Source: Hyphomicrobiales bacterium
GTDB taxonomy: Bacteria; Pseudomonadota; Alphaproteobacteria; Rhizobiales; Beijerinckiaceae
Reading direction: 5' to 3'
DNA: 64,000 nucleotides
Assembly: GCA_947455455.1 (NCBI GenBank)
Contig: CANGOE010000004.1
Coordinates: 1 to 64,000, forward strand
Numbering within the stretch: the first letter of the stretch is position 1; each line of letters opens with the position of its first letter. The notes under the pieces are model-generated. The model was not told where the DNA came from. It searched no databases and worked only from the letters and a program-made list of their open reading frames with translations. Shown in pieces: positions 1 through 10,041 of the stretch. Both the position numbers and the translations under genes were made by a program.

Positions 1-380
1 CGTGCCTCATTCATTTGCACATCACAACAAAAAAATATTGATATCTCGAAATATGGTTTTCTTTGCTGTTTTGATTATAAGTAATATTTTAAAATATATT
101 TACAGTTTAAAATATATATGTCTCATTATTTGATGAATTATAATTTTTCAATTTAAATTTAAATAAAATTTATTCTGTCATTGTAGAAAATTATTTCTAT
201 GTAAATTATAATTTTTATTATTTATTTAAAATAAAATAAAATTTATTTTTGTTTTATAATGATATAGTAAATATCTATATTTATTTATGATTAATGTCCT
301 ATGTTGACGGAATAATTAATTTTTGCTTAATGCTGTAAGTCCTGAATTATAAGATTAATTGCATATCAAAGAGGTTTATC
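1..380. promoter_or_regulatory. Very AT-rich upstream region of the autotransporter gene
   Basis: Long runs of A/T (e.g. tttaaatttaaataaaatttattctg, taaaataaaataaaatttatttttg) ending abruptly at the ATG at 381; rest of window is GC-rich. Confidence 0.6.
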
Positions 381-2222
381 ATGGTTCAAAAATTGACGGG
401 CTCCTATAGGGCTTTGGCTTTGGCTGGCTTGTTCGGTTCACTCGCAGTGTCCGCAACCTCTGTCGAGGCCGCCACCTGCGCGGTGGCCAACGGGTCTACG
501 AATACGGTTTCGACGAGCTGTTACGACCTGTCCTGGACCAACGGCAGTCTGACCATCACCAATGGCACGACCATTACCCTGTCCGCGACGATCAGGGCGA
601 TCGACCCCTCCAACAGCACTGTAACCGGTTTGACGATTGATTCCGGTGCCACCGTCGATGGTGGCGTGATGCGAGCCATTTTTGCCTCGAATGCGACAAT
701 CGGCACCATTACCAATAACGGGACCATCACCTCGACATCGGCCGAGCTGATCTATCTGAACAATACAAATGTGACGACAATCACCAATACGGGCACGATC
801 TCTTCGGGCGGCGGTGGTCTCGGAGGGGCCAATGCCATCAGCATTTTCAACGGCAGTACCGTCGGGACGCTCAACAACATCACCGGAACCATTCTGGGCG
901 GCAGTGATACGGACTATGCCAGTTTCCAAAATCGGGGAACGCTGACCACGCTCAACAATGGCCAGAGCGGCTTCACATTCGGCGGCACTGCACCCGCCAA
1001 TTATAATATTGCGGTGGCAAGCACATCCAGCTTCGGGACGTTGACCATCAAAAATACCAATAATTTTGCGATCAGCACGATGAATTTCGGCATTGTGGCC
1101 GGTTCGGTGATCCAGAACAACCATACCTATGACAACGTCATTCAGGCGGCTTCCGATAGCAGTTTTGACAGCACGGCCACCAAAACCGGCAGTTTCACAT
1201 CCGGGGCTAACACCTACAGCTATAGTCTGGTTTGGGATGGTGCGGCATGGGATCTGGTTTTCGGGACACCGGGCCCGACTGTATCGGCAACCAACAGTCT
1301 GGCCATGATCCAGGCCAATGCCCGCGGCCTTGCCTCGGTTTACAACCAGCAGGTTTCTTCCCTGCAGGCGGGCTTGTCCTATGATTGCGGCATCTTCGAC
1401 AAGAACAATCTCTGCGTCAGTGTCGGCGGCCGCTACAGCTATGCGGATTCCTCCCCGACCGGACACACCGAAACGGGATTGGTGATTGTCAGCTATCGCG
1501 CGGCCCCCGGCATCCGCATCGGAGCCTTTGCCGACCAGTCGCTGGACACCAACAATTCCACCAATTTCAGACAGACCAAAAACAGCCCGATGTGGGGTCT
1601 GTTTGCGGCCTGGAACATGAATGAAAGCGGTCAGGGCCTTGCGGTGCAGGTGTCTGCCGTATCGTCCGATTCCAGCCTGACGGCGACCCGGTCCGCTCTG
1701 TCGGATACCGAGGCAGGCTCCGGCAAAACCCCGATGCGCGGGCAGGGCTATCGTCTGCTTGCAAGCTATCAGCAGGCGATTGCCACTGGTGTGGTGCTTG
1801 TCCCCTATGCCGGCCTGCAATTCACCCGTCTGCATACGGGTGCCTATAGCGAAAGCGCAACCACCGTTGTCACGGCTCCCCTGTCCTATAACGGCACGGA
1901 ACAAAAGAGCTTTTCGGCCATTGCCGGATTGGGCATGCAAGCCATGCTGACGGATAAGTTGTCCGGTTCGGCATCGGTCGGTATCCAGCAGGCTCTGGAT
2001 GAGGCCACGACCCATTACAAAGGCACCAGCAGCATTGTCGGGCTGGAAACATTCGATGTCCAGCTTCCCGACCGTCGACGCTCGATGGCCACAGCCTCGG
2101 CCGGACTGGCCTATCATGTGAGCAAAACCGAGCGCATCGGCTTGGGCGTGCAGTGGCAACAGCAGGCCTTCAAAGGCACCAGCACGACAACAGCTCTGGC
2201 GACCTATTCGATCGGCTTCTGA
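381..2222 (+). CDS. Autotransporter outer membrane beta-barrel domain protein
   Basis: Signal peptide (LALAGLFGSLAVSATSVEA), T/N/G-rich beta-helix-like passenger (TNTGTISSGG, TNNGTITSTS), C-terminal barrel ending in aromatic residue (ATYSIGF). Confidence 0.85.
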   Translation: MVQKLTGSYRALALAGLFGSLAVSATSVEAATCAVANGSTNTVSTSCYDLSWTNGSLTITNGTTITLSATIRAIDPSNSTVTGLTIDSGATVDGGVMRAIFASNATIGTITNNGTITSTSAELIYLNNTNVTTITNTGTISSGGGGLGGANAISIFNGSTVGTLNNITGTILGGSDTDYASFQNRGTLTTLNNGQSGFTFGGTAPANYNIAVASTSSFGTLTIKNTNNFAISTMNFGIVAGSVIQNNHTYDNVIQAASDSSFDSTATKTGSFTSGANTYSYSLVWDGAAWDLVFGTPGPTVSATNSLAMIQANARGLASVYNQQVSSLQAGLSYDCGIFDKNNLCVSVGGRYSYADSSPTGHTETGLVIVSYRAAPGIRIGAFADQSLDTNNSTNFRQTKNSPMWGLFAAWNMNESGQGLAVQVSAVSSDSSLTATRSALSDTEAGSGKTPMRGQGYRLLASYQQAIATGVVLVPYAGLQFTRLHTGAYSESATTVVTAPLSYNGTEQKSFSAIAGLGMQAMLTDKLSGSASVGIQQALDEATTHYKGTSSIVGLETFDVQLPDRRRSMATASAGLAYHVSKTERIGLGVQWQQQAFKGTSTTTALATYSIGF

Positions 2223-2280
2223 ACCGTGCAGGGCATCCTAAAATCCTGATGCCCTTTTGGTCACATGGCCGGCCTAAAAC

Positions 2281-2315
2281 AATGCCCCCGAAAGAGATCA
2301 TCGTTCGGGGGCATT
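2281..2315. terminator. Bidirectional Rho-independent-like terminator
   Basis: Perfect 12 bp stem AATGCCCCCGAA / TTCGGGGGCATT between convergent genes, T-rich on both sides. Confidence 0.8.
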
Positions 2316-2356
2316 TTATCGGATAACAGCAGGGGCGTGCTGTTGGCGTGACCGTC

Positions 2357-3226
2357 TTATTTGATCAGGCGGGCCAGCAGGCTTGACGTGTCCCAACGGC
2401 CGCCGCCCATTTCCTGCACATCGCCATAGAATTGGTCGACAAGCGCGGTCATCGGCAAATGCGCGCCGTTGCGGCGGGCTTCTTCCAGACAGATGCCGAG
2501 ATCCTTGCGCATCCAGTCCACGGCGAAGCCGAAAGTATAGGTGTTGGCGTTCATGGTCTTGTAGCGGTTTTCCATCTGCCAGGATTGGGCCGCGCCTTTG
2601 GAGATGGCTTCGATTACGGCTTCCGCATCAAGGCCCGAACGCTTGGCAAAGGCAATGCCTTCGGCCAGACCCTGTACCACACCGGCGATGCAGATCTGGT
2701 TGACCATTTTGGTGAGCTGTCCGGCACCCGACGGGCCCAGCAGTTTCACAGCCTTGGCGAAAGCGGTGATGACAGGTTCTGCTTTGGCATAAATGTCGGC
2801 ATCGCCGCCGCACATCACGGTCAGCGCGCCATTTTCCGCGCCGGCCTGTCCGCCCGATACCGGCGCATCAATGAAATGCACGCCATGCTCATGCGCCTTG
2901 GCATAAAGCTCGCGGGCCACTTCGGCAGAGGCGGTGGTGTTGTCGACAAAAATCGCACCTTTTTTCATGCCTGCAAAGGCACCGTCAGGACCCAGCACAA
3001 CCGAGCGCAGATCGTCATCATTGCCGACACAGGCAAACACAAAATCGCAATCCTGTGCGGCTTCACGCGGGGTTTTGGCGGCATGGCCACCATGTTGCTT
3101 GGCCCAGCTTTCAGCCTTGGCAAAAGTGCGGTTGTACACGGTCACATCATGGCCGCCTTTGGCCTTCAGATGGCCTGCCATTGGATAGCCCATAACGCCC
3201 AGTCCCAGAAAAGCCACTTTGGCCAT
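2357..3226 (-). CDS. 3-hydroxyisobutyrate dehydrogenase family NAD(P)-dependent oxidoreductase
   Basis: MAKVAFLGLGVMGYPMAGHL Rossmann motif, DAPVSGGQAGAENGALTVMCGG, GxxGAGQLTKMVNQ motifs. Confidence 0.9.
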   Translation of the reverse strand: MAKVAFLGLGVMGYPMAGHLKAKGGHDVTVYNRTFAKAESWAKQHGGHAAKTPREAAQDCDFVFACVGNDDDLRSVVLGPDGAFAGMKKGAIFVDNTTASAEVARELYAKAHEHGVHFIDAPVSGGQAGAENGALTVMCGGDADIYAKAEPVITAFAKAVKLLGPSGAGQLTKMVNQICIAGVVQGLAEGIAFAKRSGLDAEAVIEAISKGAAQSWQMENRYKTMNANTYTFGFAVDWMRKDLGICLEEARRNGAHLPMTALVDQFYGDVQEMGGGRWDTSSLLARLIK

Positions 3227-3460
3227 GTGATTACTCCCTCGAATGCGGTTGATGGCGGCGGGTGGTGCCTGTGTTTGGGGTGTAGCCCTTTCCCGTTGCT
3301 GATCCCCACATAGCGCAGAGCAAGCCTGAGCGACAGTCTCAACCTCTAAAAAAATGCCGATGGCTTGTTTTGGGAGCGCATAAAATACCAGCAGGGACAG
3401 ATCTTGTCTCGCTTCACGGGGCCGCCTCGGTTAAAACGGATCACGAATCCGGTTTGGGAG

Positions 3461-4576
3461 ATGGGTCACATGGTGACAGAACAGCATATTCGTCAGGCTT
3501 TGGCGCAGGTCGCGGCTTCTGATGGTTCGGCCTCGCTGGCGGTTTCGCCGATGTTGCAGGGCGTATCCGTTCAGGGTGACAAAGCCTATGTAACCCTGCT
3601 GTGCCCTGCCGATCAGGTCAAAGCCCTTGAACCTTTGCGGTTGCAAGCCGAAGCGGCCGTCAAATCGGTTGCGGGCCTGTCCGGCGCTTTGGTGATGCTG
3701 ACGTCCGAGCGGTCGGGATCGGCCGCAACCACAGCCGCCCAACCCGGACCCCGTGCCGCCGCTGGCACAGCGCGCAAATTGGTGCCGGGTGTCAAACACA
3801 TTATCGCTGTGGCTTCGGGCAAAGGCGGCGTGGGCAAATCCACCACATCGGTCAATCTGGCTCTGGGCTTGCAGGCGCTGGGCCTGAAGGTCGGCATGCT
3901 GGATGCCGATATCTACGGCCCCTCTTTGCCGCGCCTGCTGGCCTTGTCGGGCAAGCCAGTGGTCAGCGAAGGCCGGATTCTGGAGCCGATGGAAGCCTAT
4001 GGCCTCAAAGTGATGTCGATGGGTTTTCTGGTCGAGGAAGATGCCGCGATGATCTGGCGCGGGCCGATGGTGATGTCGGCCTTGCAACAGATGTTGCGCG
4101 AGGTTAATTGGGGCGATCTGGATGTGCTGGTGGTCGATATGCCGCCCGGTACGGGGGATGCCCAACTGACCATGGCGCAATCGGTGCCACTGGCCGGCGC
4201 GGTGATTGTTTCGACCCCGCAGGATCTGGCTTTGATCGATGCGCGGCGTGGTATTGCGATGTTCCAGCGCGTCGATGTGCCGATTTTGGGTCTGGTCGAG
4301 AATATGAGCTATTTCCTGTGCCCGTCATGCGGCTCGCGCTCGGATATTTTCGGGCATGGCGGGGCCATGCACGAGGCGGAGAAGCACGGCGTGGCCTATC
4401 TCGGCGGCGTGCCGCTGGAACTTGAAATCCGGGAACGCTCCGATTCGGGCCGTCCGGTGGTCGCGACCTTGCCGGATGGGGCCCATTCGAAAATCTACAA
4501 AAGTATGGCGCAAAAGCTGTGGGACATCGTCAACGGCACACCCGTGCGCAAAGCGCCCAAGATTGTGATTGATTAG
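3461..4576 (+). CDS. apbC: Mrp/NBP35 family iron-sulfur cluster carrier ATPase (ApbC)
   Basis: GKGGVGKSTTSVNLALGL P-loop, DADIYGPSLPRLL, DMPPGTGDAQLTMAQ, CPSCG motif; probable start internal to the supplied ORF. Confidence 0.93.
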   Translation: MGHMVTEQHIRQALAQVAASDGSASLAVSPMLQGVSVQGDKAYVTLLCPADQVKALEPLRLQAEAAVKSVAGLSGALVMLTSERSGSAATTAAQPGPRAAAGTARKLVPGVKHIIAVASGKGGVGKSTTSVNLALGLQALGLKVGMLDADIYGPSLPRLLALSGKPVVSEGRILEPMEAYGLKVMSMGFLVEEDAAMIWRGPMVMSALQQMLREVNWGDLDVLVVDMPPGTGDAQLTMAQSVPLAGAVIVSTPQDLALIDARRGIAMFQRVDVPILGLVENMSYFLCPSCGSRSDIFGHGGAMHEAEKHGVAYLGGVPLELEIRERSDSGRPVVATLPDGAHSKIYKSMAQKLWDIVNGTPVRKAPKIVID

Positions 4577-4608
4577 GCCTTGTGGTTGATTCCGTCTTAC
4601 TTATCTCG

Positions 4609-4646
4609 AAACAATAATGGCAGATTATAAACTGCTATTATTGTTT
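4609..4646. terminator. AT-rich 15 bp hairpin at the 3' end of the small secreted-protein gene
   Basis: AAACAATAATGGCAG - ATTATAAA - CTGCTATTATTGTTT, one mismatch (wobble-compatible). Confidence 0.65.
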
Positions 4647-5002
4647 TAGTTTACGGTGATTTTGTAAGTAATTGTAGCACATCCTTTGTCAGAGCAAACT
4701 TTAATAGTGTATTCATCTTTTCCTTTAAATCCTTTTTTAGGAGTGTAATCAAAAGACGTGATATTGATATGCTCTAAAGTGCCATTTTTTGGATTTTTGA
4801 CTATAGAAGAATCTGTATAAGCAACATTTCCTCTTGTTGAAAATCTATTTGTACATTTGGCACCATCAGTAACACCTTCAGTTTCCAAGACCGGATTAGC
4901 TGAAAAATTAAAAGTATAAGGAACAATTCGGCAATCAGCATATGCTGAATTTGCTGAAAGCAATGCGAAACCAAATGAAAATGTAGTAATTGTAATTTTC
5001 AT
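4646..5002 (-). CDS. Small secreted four-cysteine protein, possible Ig-like/beta-sandwich fold
   Basis: Signal peptide MKITITTFSFGFALLSANSAYA; mature part has 4 Cys and PKNGTLEHINITSFDYTPKKGFKGKDEYTIKVCSDKGCATITYKITV; RBS-like GGAG upstream of MKITIT. Confidence 0.7.
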   Translation of the reverse strand: MKITITTFSFGFALLSANSAYADCRIVPYTFNFSANPVLETEGVTDGAKCTNRFSTRGNVAYTDSSIVKNPKNGTLEHINITSFDYTPKKGFKGKDEYTIKVCSDKGCATITYKITVN

Positions 5003-5013
5003 TATCGTCTCCA

Positions 5014-5045
5014 TCCATCAATAATATTTCATAATTATTGATGGA
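5014..5045. promoter_or_regulatory. 12 bp perfect inverted repeat immediately upstream of the small secreted-protein gene
   Basis: TCCATCAATAAT - ATTTCATA - ATTATTGATGGA. Confidence 0.6.
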
Positions 5046-5091
5046 TAGAAATAATTGTCTACAAACTTAAAGTTGTAAAAATTAAGACAAT

Positions 5092-5808
5092 TCAATTATT
5101 TGTTTTTTCTTGCGCTCCATAGCCCGCCATAAACAGCGTCACTGCTTGTGCCACTCCCGCCTGGATCTCTGCGGGTGTTGATTGCTCACGGGTGGCAAAC
5201 AGCAGTTGTTTGAGGTGGCCGACCTGACACAGATCAAAGAATTGCTGGGCGGCCAGTTGCGTATCGGGAATGGATAGGCGCCCCTCGGACACGCGCCGGT
5301 CGAGCCATTGCGACAGGCGGCCCCAGCCATATTGCGGGCCGGCCTCGAAAAAGGCGCGGCCGATATCGGGCAGTTTACCCGCCACGCCGATCACTGTGCG
5401 CAGATGGGCGATCGAACCGGGCGTGGTCATCATCTGCATGAAATTGACACCGAGATCCTGCAACACATCGGCAACGGGACGGTCATCATCCTCAAGCTGG
5501 AACAGTTGCTCGGCCTGTTGCCGCCGTTCGGTGCGGATCAGGGCTTCGAACAAGGCGGCTTTCGAGGGGAAATAGACATAGAGCGTGCCTTTCGACACGC
5601 CGGCCAGACGGGCCACGTCATTCATGCTGGCCCCGTCAAAACCCATGGCCAGAAACGCCTGGCGCGCCCCTTCAAGCACCTGCCGCCGCTTGGCGGTGTC
5701 ATCGCTTGAAGGCAATCCGCCTGCATCCTGAAACGGGTGATCGTCTGGTTCCACCATCGGCTCCGCGATAATTGACAGCAAGACCGATCCACCACTCCTG
5801 CGCGCCAT
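5092..5808 (-). CDS. TetR/AcrR family transcriptional regulator
   Basis: ARQAFLAMGFDGASMNDVARLAGVSKGTLYVYFPSKAALFEALI helix-turn-helix signature. Confidence 0.92.
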   Translation of the reverse strand: MARRSGGSVLLSIIAEPMVEPDDHPFQDAGGLPSSDDTAKRRQVLEGARQAFLAMGFDGASMNDVARLAGVSKGTLYVYFPSKAALFEALIRTERRQQAEQLFQLEDDDRPVADVLQDLGVNFMQMMTTPGSIAHLRTVIGVAGKLPDIGRAFFEAGPQYGWGRLSQWLDRRVSEGRLSIPDTQLAAQQFFDLCQVGHLKQLLFATREQSTPAEIQAGVAQAVTLFMAGYGAQEKTNN

Positions 5809-5885
5809 CGGGCCTCGTCACGGGCCGGTTTCAGGTCCGGCAGGCCTCAAGCGCGTAGAAAGAGGCAGATTGTCGAAAAGAAGTG

Positions 5886-5904
5886 TGACCGAACCGTTCG
5901 GTCA
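5886..5904. promoter_or_regulatory. Putative TetR operator O1
   Basis: TGACCGAACCGTTCGGTCA, perfect 19 bp palindrome. Confidence 0.8.
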
Positions 5905-5907
5905 GTC

Positions 5908-5938
5908 TTGATTTAAGAGGGCAACCGTTTTAAGTCAA
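5908..5938. promoter_or_regulatory. Overlapping face-to-face promoters for tetR (-) and emrA-like gene (+)
   Basis: Plus: TTGATT (5908-5913) N17 TAAGTC (5931-5936). Minus: TTGACT (5938-5933) N17 TAAATC (5915-5910). Confidence 0.55.
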
Positions 5939-5946
5939 GGCAACAA

Positions 5947-5965
5947 TGACCGAACGGTTCAGTCA
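5947..5965. promoter_or_regulatory. Putative TetR operator O2
   Basis: TGACCGAACGGTTCAGTCA, 19 bp palindrome with one mismatch; near-copy of O1. Confidence 0.75.
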
Positions 5966-6036
5966 ATGAATCGGTCGATCCTCTGGCGCAATGCCACGGG
6001 GGAGCGGTCCACATGACGAGATAAGGACGAGCCTGC

Positions 6037-7158
6037 ATGGCCGAGAACCAGCCTGATAACCAAACCGTTGCCTCTGCGGATACGGTGTCAACAGCCAAGC
6101 CTGCCAAGCGCAGTCTGGCCGCGCGCGGCAAAGCCGGTAAAAAGCAAATTCTATTGGGTGTCGCCTCTCTGCTCGGTCTTTACGGGCTGTGGGCTTTGTT
6201 CGGCTATGTGGTGGAAGGCCGGTTTGTGGTGTCCACCGATGATGCCTATGTGCGCGCCGACATGGCGGTGATCGCGGCCAAAGTTCCCGGCTATGTGGTC
6301 TCTGTTCCGGTAACTGACAACCAGATGGTCAAAGCGGGCGATGTATTGGCCCTGATTGACGAGGGCGATTACCGTCTGGCTTTGCAATCCTCGGAGGCGC
6401 GTCAGGCCACACAGGAAGCGATGATCAGCCGGATCGGCAACCAGATGCAGGCACAGCAAGCTGTGATCGCACAGGCTGAAGCGCAAATGCGGGCCGCCGA
6501 AGGCGAGGTGGTGCGCAGTGCCGCCGATTTGGAGCGTGCGCAGAAACTGGTGGCCAATGATTATGGATCACGTCAACGGTTTGATCAGGCGCAAGCCGAT
6601 GATACCCGTGCGCGGGCCAATCTGGCAGGGGCCAGGGCCGGATTGCAAGGCGCGACAGCAACGCTGGATGCGCTCAAAGCCGAGCGCGCTGAAGCGCAAG
6701 CCACTCTCAAAGAGGTCGAGGCAGGCGTTGCCAAAGCCCGCCGCGATTTGCAATTTGCACAGGTTAAAGCGCCGTTTGACGGGGCCATCGGCAATCGTGC
6801 GGCCCAGCCCGGTCAATATGTCCAGCCCGGCAGTCGGTTGATGGCTCTTGTGCCGCTCGGCAGTGTTTATGTCGAGGCCAATTTCAAGGAGACCCAACTG
6901 GCACGGATCAAGACCGGTCAAACGGTCCGCCTGACGGTGGATGCCGCGCCGGGACGGGTGATCGAAGGGCGTGTCACGGGTATTTCGCCTGCGTCCGGCT
7001 CCCTGTTCTCGCTGTTGCCGCCAGAAAATGCCACCGGCAATTTCACAAAGATCGTCCAGCGTTTTCCGGTGCGCATTGCCATTGATCGGGCACAGATCGA
7101 CCAAGGCTTTCTGCGGGCCGGCATGTCGGTGGTCGCCAGTGTCGATACCCGGCCGTAA
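6037..7158 (+). CDS. HlyD/EmrA family membrane fusion (efflux periplasmic adaptor) protein
   Basis: Single N-terminal TM, VSTDDAYVRADMAVIAAKVPGYVVSVPVTDNQMVKAGDVLALID, coiled-coil, QPGQYVQPGSRLMALVP. Confidence 0.92.
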   Translation: MAENQPDNQTVASADTVSTAKPAKRSLAARGKAGKKQILLGVASLLGLYGLWALFGYVVEGRFVVSTDDAYVRADMAVIAAKVPGYVVSVPVTDNQMVKAGDVLALIDEGDYRLALQSSEARQATQEAMISRIGNQMQAQQAVIAQAEAQMRAAEGEVVRSAADLERAQKLVANDYGSRQRFDQAQADDTRARANLAGARAGLQGATATLDALKAERAEAQATLKEVEAGVAKARRDLQFAQVKAPFDGAIGNRAAQPGQYVQPGSRLMALVPLGSVYVEANFKETQLARIKTGQTVRLTVDAAPGRVIEGRVTGISPASGSLFSLLPPENATGNFTKIVQRFPVRIAIDRAQIDQGFLRAGMSVVASVDTRP

Positions 7159-7191
7159 TATGACACTCCACCTTCCAGCAGGGCGCGGATA

Positions 7192-8787
7192 ATGGCCGAA
7201 GCCAAGCGCAAAGCGGTCAAGCCCGCGGCCCCGATCCATGCGGCACCACCACCGCTGACCCCGCTCAGAGTGGTTGGATTTATGGCGATGGTGTTCGGCA
7301 TGTTCATGGCGATTCTGGATATCCAGATCGTTTCGGCCTCGCTGTCGGAGATTCAGGCCGGCCTGTCGGCCAGTGCCGATGAAATCCCTTGGGTGCAGAC
7401 CAGCTATCTCATCGCCGAAGTGATCATGATTCCGCTGTCGGGCTATCTGTCGCGGGCTTTTTCCACACGCTATCTGTTCGCGGCCTCGGCGGCCGGTTTT
7501 ACCCTGATGAGCGTGATGTGCTCGACAGCCAGTTCGATCCCCGAAATGATTGTCTGGCGGTGTTTGCAGGGCTTTATCGGTGGCGGCATGATCCCCACGG
7601 TGTTTGCGGCGGCCTATACGATTTTCCCGCGCGAGAAACAGCCGATCATTGCGCCGATTATCGGGCTTGTGGCCACTTTGGCCCCGACCATCGGGCCGAC
7701 GGTGGGCGGCTATCTCACCGATCTGTTTTCATGGCACTGGTTGTTTCTGGTCAATGTGATTCCCGGCATCATCGTCACGGTGACGGTATGGATGCTGGTG
7801 GATTTCGACGAGCCGGATCTGTCCCTGCTGGAACGGTTCGACTGGGCGGGGCTGGTCTCGATGGCGCTGTTTCTGGGCACACTCGAATATTTCCTCGAAG
7901 AAGGTTCGGCTAAGGATTGGCTCAACGATGATACCATCGTGATATGCGGGCTGGTTTCGCTGGTCGGTGCTCTGGTGTTTTTCTGGCGATGTTTTACCGC
8001 CACCCAACCGATTGTCGATCTGACCGCCTTTGATGACCGCAATTTCTGGACCGGCTCCCTGATGTCGGTGGCGATGGGCATCGGGCTTTACGGGTTGACC
8101 TATCTCTATCCGGTCTATCTGGCCCGCGTGCGCGGCTATTCGGCTTTGATGATCGGCGAGACCATGTTTGTCACCGGCATTTCGATGTTTATTGCCGCTC
8201 CGATTGTCGGCAAATTATCGGCCAAGATGGATTTGCGGGTGATGATTGCCACCGGTTTTGCCGGCTTCGCCTTGGGCACTTGGATGGTGGTTGATCTGAC
8301 CAAGGATTGGGATTTCAACGAATTGCTTGTCCCGCAAATCCTGCGCGGTTTTTGCATGATGATGTGCATGGTGCCGATCAACAATTTGGCTTTGGGAACA
8401 CTGCCGCCGCAACGGCTCAAAAATGCATCGGGACTGTATAATCTGACCCGCAATCTGGGTGGGGCTATCGGTCTCGCCATGATCAATACCCTGCTGAACG
8501 ACCGCACCGATTTGCATATCCTGCGTTTGCGCGAGGCGATCAGCTGGGGGCATCACCGTGCCGAGGAGGTAATGGCCGATCTGACCATGCTGTTGTCCGA
8601 TGATGTCGGGCAGGGGGCATTGATGGCGACCAGAAAACTATCGATGATGGTACGGCGCGAGGCGATGGTGATGGGCATGGCCGATGTCTTTCTGGCTCTG
8701 ACGCTGATTTTCATCGGATTGATCGCATTGGTTCCGTTGATGCGCGCCCCGCCAAGCGGCCAGAAGGGGCCATCCGAAGCCCATTGA
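7192..8787 (+). CDS. DHA2 family MFS multidrug efflux permease (EmrB/QacA type)
   Basis: MAILDIQIVSASLSEIQAGLSASADEIPWVQTSYLIAEVIMIPLSGYLSR; multiple TM segments; directly follows the HlyD gene. Confidence 0.93.
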   Translation: MAEAKRKAVKPAAPIHAAPPPLTPLRVVGFMAMVFGMFMAILDIQIVSASLSEIQAGLSASADEIPWVQTSYLIAEVIMIPLSGYLSRAFSTRYLFAASAAGFTLMSVMCSTASSIPEMIVWRCLQGFIGGGMIPTVFAAAYTIFPREKQPIIAPIIGLVATLAPTIGPTVGGYLTDLFSWHWLFLVNVIPGIIVTVTVWMLVDFDEPDLSLLERFDWAGLVSMALFLGTLEYFLEEGSAKDWLNDDTIVICGLVSLVGALVFFWRCFTATQPIVDLTAFDDRNFWTGSLMSVAMGIGLYGLTYLYPVYLARVRGYSALMIGETMFVTGISMFIAAPIVGKLSAKMDLRVMIATGFAGFALGTWMVVDLTKDWDFNELLVPQILRGFCMMMCMVPINNLALGTLPPQRLKNASGLYNLTRNLGGAIGLAMINTLLNDRTDLHILRLREAISWGHHRAEEVMADLTMLLSDDVGQGALMATRKLSMMVRREAMVMGMADVFLALTLIFIGLIALVPLMRAPPSGQKGPSEAH

Positions 8788-8831
8788 TCAAACCGTGCAA
8801 AACACTATGATAGAGACACGGACTATCTTGA

Positions 8832-9965
<1,134 letters not shown>

Positions 9966-9982
9966 GGATCAAGCGAACAAGG

Positions 9983-10014
9983 AAAACCCCGGATTTTACA
10001 ATCCGGGGTTTTTT
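9983..10014. terminator. Rho-independent terminator between convergent TRAP genes
   Basis: AAAACCCCGGAT - TTTACA - ATCCGGGGTTTT, perfect 12 bp stem with T tract. Confidence 0.9.
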
Positions 10015-10041
10015 ATTGTCTGGATAATGCCTTGTGCCGGT

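Noticed and set aside
438-2159. 573-aa minus-strand ORF opposite the autotransporter
   Set aside because: Shadow ORF from codon bias; composition is low-information (His/Arg/Gly-rich) and the plus strand encodes a clear autotransporter.
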